Shown one piece after another: positions 52,954 to 60,952 of a stretch of DNA of 64,000 bases (position 1 is the stretch's first letter; each line of letters begins with the position of its first letter). The notes below the pieces were generated by a model. The model was not told where the DNA came from. It ran no database searches and was given only the letters and a program-made list of their open reading frames with translations. This stretch comes from CAIVAT01 sp964473485 (GTDB taxonomy: Bacteria > Bacteroidota > Bacteroidia > Bacteroidales > FEN-979), in NCBI GenBank assembly GCA_964473485.1, contig CAYYPH010000013.1:46240-110239 (forward strand), given 5' to 3'. Both the position numbers and the translations under genes were made by a program.

Positions 52954-53736
52954 ATGGCAATTGAAAAACAGCGTGTAGAACCGCTGGATGAAATTGTTTT
53001 CCAGAACCGGAATAAGGAATATGGATCGTATGTACTTCGGAAGAAATACCGTAAGTACATGACCATTGCCCTTATCATTGGCCTGTTTACCTTATCTGTT
53101 GCCGTGGCCTACCCATTGATCACTGCCTATATCACAAAAGGCAAGCTGGTCAGGGAGAAGGAAAAGGAGATCGGGATCGAAATGAAGGATATTGCGCAGG
53201 AAGAAGCGCCGCCCCCGCCCCCACCACCCCCTCCGCCCGAGGCTTTGGTCGAAAAGGTAAAGTTCACAGCGCCTGTTGTTGTGGAAGACACCACCATCGA
53301 GACAGGTCTTGCCACGCAGGACGACCTCTCGGCCAAGACCAATACAGAGGTACCAACCGAAGAGGTTGAGGTTGAGATCAAGGAGGAGGCTCCCAAGGTC
53401 ATTGAAACCCCCGTTCAGGCGGAAATTTTCACAGTGGTTGAAGAACAACCCTCCTATCCCGGTGGAGAAGAGGCGCGTATCGCCTTCCTCCAGCAGAACA
53501 TTAAATATCCCGAGGAAGCCAAGGAACTTGGCATACAGGGAAAGGTGTTCGTTACCTTCGTTGTTGAGGTTGACGGTTCCATTACCGATGTGCGCGTACT
53601 TCGCGGTATCGGTGGCGGATGCGACGAAGAAGCAAAGCGGGTTGTAAAGGCCATGCCGAAATGGGTTCCCGGTAAACAGCGCGGTGTGCCCGTTCGCGTG
53701 CAGTTCAACCTGCCCATCAAGTTCACATTGCAGTAA
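52954..53736 (+). CDS. tonB: Energy transducer TonB
   Basis: A 260-residue protein with one N-terminal membrane helix (about 32-55), a short proline run (ten prolines near residue 88) and a Glu/Val-rich spacer. The C-terminal TonB domain contains 'PSYPGGEEARIAFLQQNIKY', 'LGIQGKVFVTFVVEVDGSIT' and 'GVPVRVQFNLPIKF'. It transmits the ion-motive force from ExbB/ExbD to outer-membrane receptors. It ends the operon and is followed by a strong terminator. Confidence 0.93.
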   Translation: MAIEKQRVEPLDEIVFQNRNKEYGSYVLRKKYRKYMTIALIIGLFTLSVAVAYPLITAYITKGKLVREKEKEIGIEMKDIAQEEAPPPPPPPPPPEALVEKVKFTAPVVVEDTTIETGLATQDDLSAKTNTEVPTEEVEVEIKEEAPKVIETPVQAEIFTVVEEQPSYPGGEEARIAFLQQNIKYPEEAKELGIQGKVFVTFVVEVDGSITDVRVLRGIGGGCDEEAKRVVKAMPKWVPGKQRGVPVRVQFNLPIKFTLQ

Positions 53737-53753
53737 ACATTTTTATCCGATAA

Positions 53754-53790
53754 GCAGAAAGGCCGGCCAACACCGGCCTTTCTGCTTTTT
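53754..53790 (+). terminator. Rho-independent terminator after tonB
   Basis: A perfect 13-bp stem, GCAGAAAGGCCGG with CCGGCCTTTCTGC, with a 6-base loop and followed by TTTTT. Confidence 0.92.
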
Positions 53791-53881
53791 GCTACAACTA
53801 TGCTACATCCGTGATTTAGAATCATTCCATTGGGCATTATCATTAATTTTGGACCCATAACCCGTAAAACATCCGAAAACC

Positions 53882-55909
53882 ATGAAAGCAAAACATTTAC
53901 TCATTGCCATTTTCCTGATGCTGTCGGCAACAATGTCGGCACAAACCTACTTCTGGGAAGCATTCGACGACGGCCAGATGCCGCCCACCGGCTGGACATT
54001 AGAAGGTTTGACGGCCCAGTGGGCCGTCAGCAACTCGGCCAACGCAGGAGGAAGCGCACCTGAAGGCGTATTCAACTATATTCAACAAAACACCACCACA
54101 CGGCTTATTTCACCCGTAGCCGATCTTACCGGCCTGACCACGGTAAAATTTTCGTTCAGGTTTTTTTATGACTGGTATTCCAACCCGGCGCCCAAGTTCG
54201 GGGTAGCCACCCGATCGAATAGCGGAACCTGGACATCGGTGTACGAAAAAACGCCGACAGGCAACATGGGCCCTCAGCAGGTCGATATTGATATCACGAA
54301 TACCGACGTTGGCTCCCCGACATTCCAGATCTGTATTTACCTGACCGGGAACATGTATAACCTCGACTATTTCTATGTTGACAACATGTTACTTTTCAAC
54401 CCGCTGAACAAAGATGCGGCCATGATCTCCCTGGGTGGCACCCCGACCCATTTTTCTGACCCGGTTGAGGTTAAAGGTTCAATCATGAATACCGGATTAA
54501 CAGTCATCAACAGCCTTGATATCGACTGGCAGCTGGATAACGGACCCGTCTACTCCTCCAGTTTTACCGGACTTTCACTTGCAACGCAACAGACTTACGA
54601 TTTCACATGCTCCGATATCCTCAATGCGGTCATCGGTGCGCATGTTCTGAAGGTCTGGATCAGAAACGTAAACGGTTCACCTGATGATTACCACGGCAAT
54701 GATACACTCTCCAAGGCCATGTATAAAATCTGCCATGCTGTACCAAGGAAACCGTTGTTCGAAGAGTTTACGAGCTCAACCTGCAGCCCTTGCAAAACAT
54801 TTAATCTGGGGTTTGTACCATGGTGCAATACCAACGAGGATAACATAACTCTTGTTAAATACCAGATGAACTGGCCGGGCTCCGGCGATCCTTATTATAC
54901 TGAGGAAGGGGGAGTTCGCAGGGAATATTATGGCGTGGGTTACGTCCCTGACCTGTATTGCAACGGAAGCCAGGTGCCTACCGACATGGCAGCCGTTCAG
55001 AATGCCTACGACCAAGAGATCCTTAAACTGGGGATGATGAAGATCGCTGCCACCCATACCCTGAATGGTCACATAATTACAGTGGATGCCTCGGTTCTGC
55101 CGTTCTCCGATTTTCCGAACTGTATGGTGCAGATCGTGGTCATGGAGAAAGTGACGCATAACAACGCCACCACCAATGGCGAGACCAGTTTTGAACATGT
55201 GATGATGAAGATGATCCCTGATGCAAACGGAAGCGCCTTCAGTTTCACCGACAGGGTACCTGTAAATATTACTGAAACAGTCGATCTTACCGGAACCCAT
55301 GTGGAAGAGTGGGATGATCTGATTGTAGCTGTTTTTGTTCAGCACATCAGTACAAAGGAGGTATACCAGTCGGCCTATTCCATCGAAAATGGCACACTGG
55401 CAAATGAAGCACGGCTTGCTTCGATCATGCAGGACGGCCAGCCAATCCCCGGCTTTTTACCCGATGTTTTCGATTACGAGGTTCGGGTGCCTTCGGGAAC
55501 AGTGATTGTGCCTGAAATTACGGCAACCCCTATCGACACCAATGAAACCGTGATCGTCATACCCGCCGTTGAGCTTCCCGGCACAACATCCATCGATGTT
55601 TTTGCGCAGGATCTCATGACCCACAACCAATATAATGTTGAATTCATTATTGGCGGTGTCGGATTTGGAGACCAGCAGGTAAGTAACGTTAATGTCTATC
55701 CCAATCCTACCTCAGGGCTCATCCGGATCATGAACGCCAATCACTCGAAGATCACCGTTTTCGCAACCGACGGTACAACGCTGATGCATATCAGCGATTT
55801 CGCAGGTTCCTCCATTAACCTAGGATCACTTCCCGGCGGCGTGTATATGTTATCGGTTGAAAAACCTGATCAAACCGTGATCAAAAAGAAGATCGTGCTG
55901 GTTAAATGA
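53882..55909 (+). CDS. T9SS-secreted Omp28-like protein with choice-of-anchor and thioredoxin-like domains
   Basis: A 675-residue secreted protein. A signal peptide (MKAKHLLIAIFLMLSATMSA) is followed by a choice-of-anchor J-type domain ('FDDGQMPPTGWTLEGL', about residues 25-180) and a CARDB-like beta domain. A thioredoxin-fold Omp28-like domain starts near residue 293 with 'PLFEEFTSSTCSPCKTFNLG'; its CSPC pair resembles a redox active site. The C terminus is a T9SS sorting domain ('VNVYPNPTSGLIRIMN', 'LGSLPGGVYMLSVEK'). It is probably a surface protein able to act on disulfides. It forms a single-gene unit closed by a terminator. Confidence 0.83.
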   Translation: MKAKHLLIAIFLMLSATMSAQTYFWEAFDDGQMPPTGWTLEGLTAQWAVSNSANAGGSAPEGVFNYIQQNTTTRLISPVADLTGLTTVKFSFRFFYDWYSNPAPKFGVATRSNSGTWTSVYEKTPTGNMGPQQVDIDITNTDVGSPTFQICIYLTGNMYNLDYFYVDNMLLFNPLNKDAAMISLGGTPTHFSDPVEVKGSIMNTGLTVINSLDIDWQLDNGPVYSSSFTGLSLATQQTYDFTCSDILNAVIGAHVLKVWIRNVNGSPDDYHGNDTLSKAMYKICHAVPRKPLFEEFTSSTCSPCKTFNLGFVPWCNTNEDNITLVKYQMNWPGSGDPYYTEEGGVRREYYGVGYVPDLYCNGSQVPTDMAAVQNAYDQEILKLGMMKIAATHTLNGHIITVDASVLPFSDFPNCMVQIVVMEKVTHNNATTNGETSFEHVMMKMIPDANGSAFSFTDRVPVNITETVDLTGTHVEEWDDLIVAVFVQHISTKEVYQSAYSIENGTLANEARLASIMQDGQPIPGFLPDVFDYEVRVPSGTVIVPEITATPIDTNETVIVIPAVELPGTTSIDVFAQDLMTHNQYNVEFIIGGVGFGDQQVSNVNVYPNPTSGLIRIMNANHSKITVFATDGTTLMHISDFAGSSINLGSLPGGVYMLSVEKPDQTVIKKKIVLVK

Positions 55910-55927
55910 TCAGTATGCTATTTTCAG

Positions 55928-55962
55928 AAAAAAAGGGTGATATTTTTATCACCCTTTTTTTT
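55928..55962 (+). terminator. Rho-independent terminator after the Omp28-like gene
   Basis: GGGTGATA pairs with TATCACCC around a TTTT loop, extended by a run of A on the left and eight T on the right, so it can work in both directions. Confidence 0.92.
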
Positions 55963-55966
55963 ATGG

Positions 55967-55998
55967 TTTGAAAACGTTAAATATCTTTTCTACTTTTG
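55967..55998 (+). promoter_or_regulatory. Promoter for the hdr-flx operon
   Basis: A -33 TTTG (55967-55970) and a -7 box TACTTTTG (55991-55998), 20 bases apart, match the Bacteroidetes consensus closely. The hdrC ATG is 85 bases downstream, leaving a leader that contains a CRP-type palindrome. Confidence 0.7.
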
Positions 55999-56000
55999 TG

Positions 56001-56018
56001 TTGTGATTGAATTCACAA
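56001..56018. promoter_or_regulatory. CRP-type palindrome at the hdr-flx transcription start
   Basis: TTGTGA, six bases (TTGAAT), then TCACAA forms a perfect palindrome and matches the CRP/FNR-family core TGTGA-N6-TCACA. It begins two bases after the -7 box, so a bound protein would cover the transcription start and probably repress. Confidence 0.6.
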
Positions 56019-56082
56019 TTAACGGTATTCTCATTTCGTTTTCGGACCATTATATTCCAATTACAGTTTACAGAAAATCAAT

Positions 56083-56655
56083 ATGATAACACTTGGAACA
56101 CAGGGAACAAACACCTTGCTGCCCGAGGTCAATAAGCGCAGTGGCGCCAATGTCCTGGAATGCTATCAATGCGGAAAATGCGTGTCAACATGCCCGGTAT
56201 CCGGATATATGGATTTTCCGCCCCGCGAGATCATGCAGCTCGTGAAACTTGGGATGAAGAACGAAGTATTCATGGCCAATTCCACCTGGTTTTGCCTTAC
56301 TTGTTCGGCTTGTTCGGGACGATGCCCGAGGGAGATTGAGATCCCGGCCGTGATGGAGGCTATCAGGCACATGGCCATTGAGGAGAATTACATCAATGAT
56401 TCGACCAAGGTGAAGGAGATCAGGAAATTCCATGAAATATTCCTGGACATGATCAAACGTTACGGCCGCAATTATGAACTCCGCATGATGGCAGAATTCA
56501 ATATCCGCACCCACAATCTTTTCAAGGATATGCACCTTGCCCCGAAGGCTCTTCTGAAAGGAAAAATTCCCCTGGGGGTCAAGCCGGTCAAGAGCGCAAA
56601 GGCGATCCAGCGCATGTACAAGCTGGCTGAGAAACTGGAAAAGAAGCAACAATAA
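56083..56655 (+). CDS. hdrC: CoB-CoM heterodisulfide reductase-like subunit C
   Basis: A 190-residue iron-sulfur protein with two [4Fe-4S] motifs, CYQCGKCVSTCP (about residue 27) and CLTCSACSGRCP (about residue 71), typical of HdrC. It relays electrons from HdrA to the catalytic HdrB. The C-terminal 80 residues are a basic helical region ('LLKGKIPLGVKPVKSAKAIQ'). It is the first gene of an operon with the order hdrC-hdrB-hdrA-flxD and three more flx genes. Bacteria without methanogenic CoM/CoB use such complexes to couple NADH, ferredoxin and a thiol/disulfide pair. Confidence 0.9.
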   Translation: MITLGTQGTNTLLPEVNKRSGANVLECYQCGKCVSTCPVSGYMDFPPREIMQLVKLGMKNEVFMANSTWFCLTCSACSGRCPREIEIPAVMEAIRHMAIEENYINDSTKVKEIRKFHEIFLDMIKRYGRNYELRMMAEFNIRTHNLFKDMHLAPKALLKGKIPLGVKPVKSAKAIQRMYKLAEKLEKKQQ

Positions 56656-56667
56656 CCCGATCACGAC

Positions 56668-57612
56668 ATGAAAAAATTAACCTATTTCCCGGGTTGCTCC
56701 GCGCATGGTACCAGTGAGGAGTTCGACAAGACCGTGAAGATGGTCATGAAATCGCTGGATGTGCAAATGGAGGAGTTGCCCGACTGGAACTGCTGTGGCG
56801 CCACTTCAGCTCACACAATGAGCGAAAGCCTGGCCTATGCACTGCCATTGCGCAACCTGGTTTTGGCCGAAAAGCTCGATAACAGCACCATGGCCATCCC
56901 CTGCGCTTCCTGTTACCAGCGGCTCAAGGTGACCAAGGTACACATGGATCATAATCCGGAACTGGCAAAGAAGATCAATACTACCGTGGTGGAGGAGGGG
57001 ACCTATGAAGGCAAGGTGGCCGTGAAATCGATGCTTCAGTACTGTTACGAGGATATCGGGCTTGATGCCATCAAGGCTAAAGTAACCAAATCGCTGGCCG
57101 GGATGAAGCTGGCTTGCTATTACGGCTGCCTGCTCACCCGTCCCAAAGCCATCACCCAATTCGACTCACCCGAATACCCCATGTCGATGGACCGGATCGT
57201 GGAGGCGCTGGGAGCAAAAGCCACGGAATTCGATTACAAGACCGAATGCTGCGGGGCCTCGTTCAGTATATCCAACACCGAAGTGGTGATTAGCCTGAGC
57301 GGTAAGATACTGGAGATGGCAAAGGAAAGCGGCGCCCATGCAATCGTGGTGGCCTGCCCGTTGTGCCAGTCGAACCTCGACATGCGGCAACCCGATATTG
57401 AGAAGCATACCGGCCAAAAACTCGACATCCCCATCTTCTATTTCACGCAACTGATGGCGCTTGCCTTCGGGATGCCTGAGAAGTACCTGATGTTCAGCAA
57501 ACACATTGTCCCGGTCGACGGAGCGCTTGCCCAGATCGGCAAGATTGAACCGGAACCTGAAAAAGTTAAAAAACCCAGAAAAGCTGTCGAAGCAGAAAGC
57601 GAGGTTGAATAA
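56668..57612 (+). CDS. hdrB: CoB-CoM heterodisulfide reductase-like subunit B
   Basis: A 314-residue catalytic-type subunit with two CCG domains. The first runs from 'YFPGCSAHGTS' through 'NCCGATSAH' to 'PCASCYQRL'. The second runs from 'CYYGCLLTRP' through 'ECCGASFSIS' to 'CPLCQSNLDMRQ'. In HdrB these cysteines hold the two noncubane [4Fe-4S] clusters that reduce a disulfide, so the active site looks intact. The real bacterial substrate is unknown. It starts 12 bp after hdrC and its stop overlaps the hdrA ATG by one base. Confidence 0.92.
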   Translation: MKKLTYFPGCSAHGTSEEFDKTVKMVMKSLDVQMEELPDWNCCGATSAHTMSESLAYALPLRNLVLAEKLDNSTMAIPCASCYQRLKVTKVHMDHNPELAKKINTTVVEEGTYEGKVAVKSMLQYCYEDIGLDAIKAKVTKSLAGMKLACYYGCLLTRPKAITQFDSPEYPMSMDRIVEALGAKATEFDYKTECCGASFSISNTEVVISLSGKILEMAKESGAHAIVVACPLCQSNLDMRQPDIEKHTGQKLDIPIFYFTQLMALAFGMPEKYLMFSKHIVPVDGALAQIGKIEPEPEKVKKPRKAVEAESEVE

Positions 57613-59585
57613 TGGCAAGAGTAGGAGTTTTCGTTTGTTTTTGCGGCGCGAACATTGCCGATTTCGTGGATGTTCCGCAGGTCGTTGAAGAGGCCAAAAG
57701 GATTAAGGATGTCAGGTTCGCGATCGACTACAAGTACATGTGTTCCGACCCGGGACAGCAGCAGATCCGCGAAGCCATCGCGCAGCACCGGCTTACCTCC
57801 ATTGTAGTGGCCGCCTGTTCACCCAGGATGCATGAGAAGACCTTCAGGAAAGCGCTATCTGACGCCGGGATGAACCCTTACCTGCTCGAGGTGGCCAACA
57901 TCCGCGAGCACTCTTCGTGGGTCCACCAGAAAGACAAGAAGGCGGCCACTGAGAAGGCCTGCGACCTGGTCAGGATGGCTGTTGCCAAATCGATCGCCAA
58001 CGAACAGCTGCACGAGATCTCAGTCCCGGTAACCAAGCGCGCCCTGGTGATCGGCGGCGGCATTGCCGGCATCCAGGCCGCCCTCGACATTGCCGACGCA
58101 CGCATCCCGGTGGTGCTTGTGGAAAAGAGCCCCTCCATCGGGGGCAAGATGGCCCAGTTGGACGAGACCTTCCCGACCCTCGACTGTTCGCAGTGCATCC
58201 TCACCCCGAAGATGGTGGATGTGGCTTCGCATCCCTACATCGAGCTGATCCCTTATGCCGAAGTGCTCGAACTCGAGGGTTTTGTAGGCAACTACAAGGC
58301 CAGGATCAAGAAGAAGGCATCCTATGTGAACTTCAAGACCTGCACGGGCTGCGGCGCCTGCTGGCAGAAATGCCCGGTGAAGGTTCCGAACGAATACAAC
58401 ATGGGCATCGACAAGCGGAAGGCCATCTACACTCCATTCCCGCAGGCAGTTCCCAACAAGCCTGTCATCGATGCCGAACATTGCACCATGCTCACCAAGG
58501 GCAAGTGCGGCATCTGCGCCAAGGTATGCGAGAAAGGTTCCATTGATTACAAGATGCAGGATGAGATCATCGAGCGCGAGATCGGCGCGGTGGTGGTCGC
58601 AACCGGTTACGACATGTGGGATCCCAAGCCATACGAGGAATATGGCGTAGGCCGTTTCAAGGACATCATCACTTCGCTCGAGTTCGAGCGCATGGTATCG
58701 GCCAACGGCCCGACCAACGGTGTGCCGGTCAGACCTTCGGACGGGAAAGTGCCGAAGAACGTGGTGTTCATCAAATGCATCGGCTCGCGCGATGAGGCCA
58801 AGGGCATTGAATACTGTTCGAAGATCTGCTGCATGTACACCACCAAGCACACCATTCTGCTGCATCACAAAGTTCATGATTCTCACGCTTACGTGTTTTA
58901 CATGGACATCCGGGCAGCCGGAAAGGGATATGAAGAATTCGTAAAGAAAGCCCAGGTCGATACCGGTGCAACCTATCTCCGCGGCCGGGTTTCGAAGATT
59001 TATAAAAAGGGTGACAAGCTGATGGTCAGGGGTGAGGATGCCCAGATCGGGCAGGTGGTTGAGGTGGAGGCCGACCTGGTGGTACTTGCCACGGCGGTCG
59101 TTCCAAACAAGGATAATCCCGACCTGGCCCGCCTGCTTGGTATTTCGTACGACAAATACGGCTACATGTCGGAGGCTCACCCGAAGCTCAGGCCGGTCGA
59201 AACAGCCAAAGCTGGTATTTTTCTGGCCGGGTGCACCCAGGCCCCCAAGGATATCCCCGACACCGTTTCACAGGCTTCGGCATGTGCAGCCAAAGTCTGC
59301 GGGCTTTTTTCCGGCGATACCATGAAGAAAGACCCCATGATCTCTACTGTTAACAAGGAGTATTGCTCTGGTTGCCAGAATTGCGTGAAAGTCTGTCCTT
59401 ACGGCGCCATCGTTACCGAAGAAGTTCCTTTCGGGCATGGCTCAAAGGATTTGCGCACCGTCGCAAAGATCAACGAAGGGGTCTGCCAGGGTTGCGGTTC
59501 GTGTGTGGCCATCTGCCGCAGCATGGCCATCAACCTGGCCGGTTTCACCGATCCACAAATCATTAACGAGATAGTTTCAATCTGA
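57612..59585 (+). CDS. hdrA: CoB-CoM heterodisulfide reductase-like subunit A, FAD protein
   Basis: A 657-residue flavoprotein, the electron-distributing centre of the complex. It shows the FAD Rossmann motif 'VIGGGIAGIQAALDIADA' near residue 144 and 'VEKSPSIGGKMAQLDETFP'. It also has ferredoxin motifs 'CTGCGACWQKCP' (near 245) and 'CGICAKVC', and a C-terminal pair 'CSGCQNCVKVCP' and 'CQGCGSCVAIC'. HdrA flavins can bifurcate electrons between a low-potential ferredoxin and a high-potential disulfide. It overlaps hdrB and flxD by one base each, so the three are translationally coupled. Confidence 0.93.
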   Translation: MARVGVFVCFCGANIADFVDVPQVVEEAKRIKDVRFAIDYKYMCSDPGQQQIREAIAQHRLTSIVVAACSPRMHEKTFRKALSDAGMNPYLLEVANIREHSSWVHQKDKKAATEKACDLVRMAVAKSIANEQLHEISVPVTKRALVIGGGIAGIQAALDIADARIPVVLVEKSPSIGGKMAQLDETFPTLDCSQCILTPKMVDVASHPYIELIPYAEVLELEGFVGNYKARIKKKASYVNFKTCTGCGACWQKCPVKVPNEYNMGIDKRKAIYTPFPQAVPNKPVIDAEHCTMLTKGKCGICAKVCEKGSIDYKMQDEIIEREIGAVVVATGYDMWDPKPYEEYGVGRFKDIITSLEFERMVSANGPTNGVPVRPSDGKVPKNVVFIKCIGSRDEAKGIEYCSKICCMYTTKHTILLHHKVHDSHAYVFYMDIRAAGKGYEEFVKKAQVDTGATYLRGRVSKIYKKGDKLMVRGEDAQIGQVVEVEADLVVLATAVVPNKDNPDLARLLGISYDKYGYMSEAHPKLRPVETAKAGIFLAGCTQAPKDIPDTVSQASACAAKVCGLFSGDTMKKDPMISTVNKEYCSGCQNCVKVCPYGAIVTEEVPFGHGSKDLRTVAKINEGVCQGCGSCVAICRSMAINLAGFTDPQIINEIVSI

Positions 59586-60067
59586 TGGAAGCAGTAAAAG
59601 ATCAACTTGTAAGCATTGAAAAGCCTGAAATCGTTGCACCTCCCGACTGGGAACCGGTAATCATCGGCATTCTCTGCAACTGGTGCTCCTATGCAGGTTC
59701 CGACCTGACAGGGACATCGCGAATCCAGTATCCGCCCAACATCCGGATCATCCGGGTTCCCTGTTCATCGCGCGTTGACCCCTGGTTCCTGATCAAGTCG
59801 CTGCAAACCACGGCCGACGGGGTTCTCGTTTCAGGATGCCACCCGGGCGACTGCCATTACATAAGCGGGAACTACTATGCCCGCCGCAGGTTCCTGGTGA
59901 CCAAGAAATTGTTGAACTTCATTGGTTACCACGAAAACCGGGTTCAATTCTCCTGGGTTTCGGCAGCAGAAGGTCCCAAATTCGCCAAGGTGGTCGCCAA
60001 AGTTACCGAAGACATTAAAAAACTTGGTCCGCTTCATTTGTATAAAAAAGAAAACTTCGAGAAATAA
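59585..60067 (+). CDS. flxD: FlxD/MvhD-type hydrogenase iron-sulfur subunit
   Basis: A 160-residue protein of the MvhD/FlpD family, which in methanogens links hydrogenase or formate dehydrogenase to HdrA through a [2Fe-2S] cluster. Conserved cysteines are in 'IGILCNWCSYAGSDL', 'VPCSSRVDP' and 'GCHPGDCHY'. It has an N-terminal extension of about 20 residues. Its stop overlaps the next ATG by one base. In the Flx-Hdr system this subunit carries electrons from the NAD-linked Flx subunits to HdrA. Confidence 0.9.
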   Translation: MEAVKDQLVSIEKPEIVAPPDWEPVIIGILCNWCSYAGSDLTGTSRIQYPPNIRIIRVPCSSRVDPWFLIKSLQTTADGVLVSGCHPGDCHYISGNYYARRRFLVTKKLLNFIGYHENRVQFSWVSAAEGPKFAKVVAKVTEDIKKLGPLHLYKKENFEK

Positions 60068-60936
60068 TGGATTACACGAAACAAATCCAGGAGATTGCGT
60101 CGAGACTTTTCGCTGAAGACAAGATCGATATTTTCGTTGGTTACCGGCAGACCGGGTTTGATGAAAATCATGTCCCGGCGCTGATCCGCGATGCAAAGGA
60201 TGTCGCCCAACTGGTTTTCAATGATCATTCGGTCTTCAACCTGACCAACTATCTGAAACACGATCATACGAGGAACCGGCGTGTGGGGTTGGTAGTCAAG
60301 GGCTGTGACAGCCGGTCGCTTAACCTGCTCCTCACGGAGAGCCAGGTGAAACGCGAAAAGCTTTATGTCGTGGGAGTTCCCTGCGAAGGTGTGGTTGATG
60401 AAAATGGGCAGAAAATGCAGAATTGCGTCGAATGCATTTACCCGATCCCGGTGGTTTTTGACGAGATGATAGGAGGGACCCCGTCGGGGTCTCAGACCCC
60501 GACGGGGTCACCCTATATGATTAACTCCGACATCCAGGAAATAGCTGCCATGGAACTGGTGGAGCGACGGGCCTATTTTGAAGATGTGTTCGCCAACTGC
60601 ATCCGCTGCAACGCCTGCCGGCATTCTTGTCCCTTATGTTACTGCGCAAAGTGCTGCATCGACCAGGAGACCTCGACACTGTACCATGGCTCGAACACCA
60701 CCAGCAGTGCATTCCATGCCCTTATGACCTGGTCGCTGCACCTGGCCGGACGTTGTGTCGACTGCCGGAATTGCGAGAAAGCCTGCCCGAGTCACCTTCC
60801 GCTGCACCTGCTGCACAAGTGGAACGAACGGGTGATCTACGAAAATTTCCAGGAACACCTTGCTGGCGTGCACGAAGGCGATCGCGGTGCCTTCTACAAG
60901 TACAGCCTGAAGGACCCCGATGATTTTATCATGTAA
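60067..60936 (+). CDS. Flx-complex iron-sulfur subunit (FrhB-like N terminus, 2[4Fe-4S])
   Basis: A 289-residue protein, in the FlxC position of the operon. The N-terminal half is FdhB/FrhB-like ('VGLVVKGCDSRSLNLLLTES', 'VVGVPCEGVVDENG'). The C-terminal half has two cluster motifs, 'CIRCNACRHSCPLCYC' and 'CVDCRNCEKACP'. It probably passes electrons between FlxA and the rest of the complex. Residues about 137-148 (GTPSGSQTPTGSP) are encoded by a perfect DNA palindrome (60477-60509) inserted in frame between the two halves; this stretch is unlikely to be conserved. The stop is 16 bp before the next gene's ATG. Confidence 0.85.
   Translation: MDYTKQIQEIASRLFAEDKIDIFVGYRQTGFDENHVPALIRDAKDVAQLVFNDHSVFNLTNYLKHDHTRNRRVGLVVKGCDSRSLNLLLTESQVKREKLYVVGVPCEGVVDENGQKMQNCVECIYPIPVVFDEMIGGTPSGSQTPTGSPYMINSDIQEIAAMELVERRAYFEDVFANCIRCNACRHSCPLCYCAKCCIDQETSTLYHGSNTTSSAFHALMTWSLHLAGRCVDCRNCEKACPSHLPLHLLHKWNERVIYENFQEHLAGVHEGDRGAFYKYSLKDPDDFIM
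60477..60509. repeat. Perfect palindromic insert in the flxC-like coding sequence
   Basis: Two 15-base arms, GACCCCGTCGGGGTC and GACCCCGACGGGGTC, are exact reverse complements around a TCA loop; each arm is itself a near-palindrome of two 7-base halves. It lies in frame inside the flxC-like gene at the junction between its two domains. Confidence 0.9.
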
Positions 60937-60952
60937 TGTGAATATCCCGATT

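Noticed and set aside
58020..59180. Long open frame antisense to hdrA
   Set aside because: hdrA is intact with all cofactor motifs; the antisense frame has no domain and arises from codon bias.
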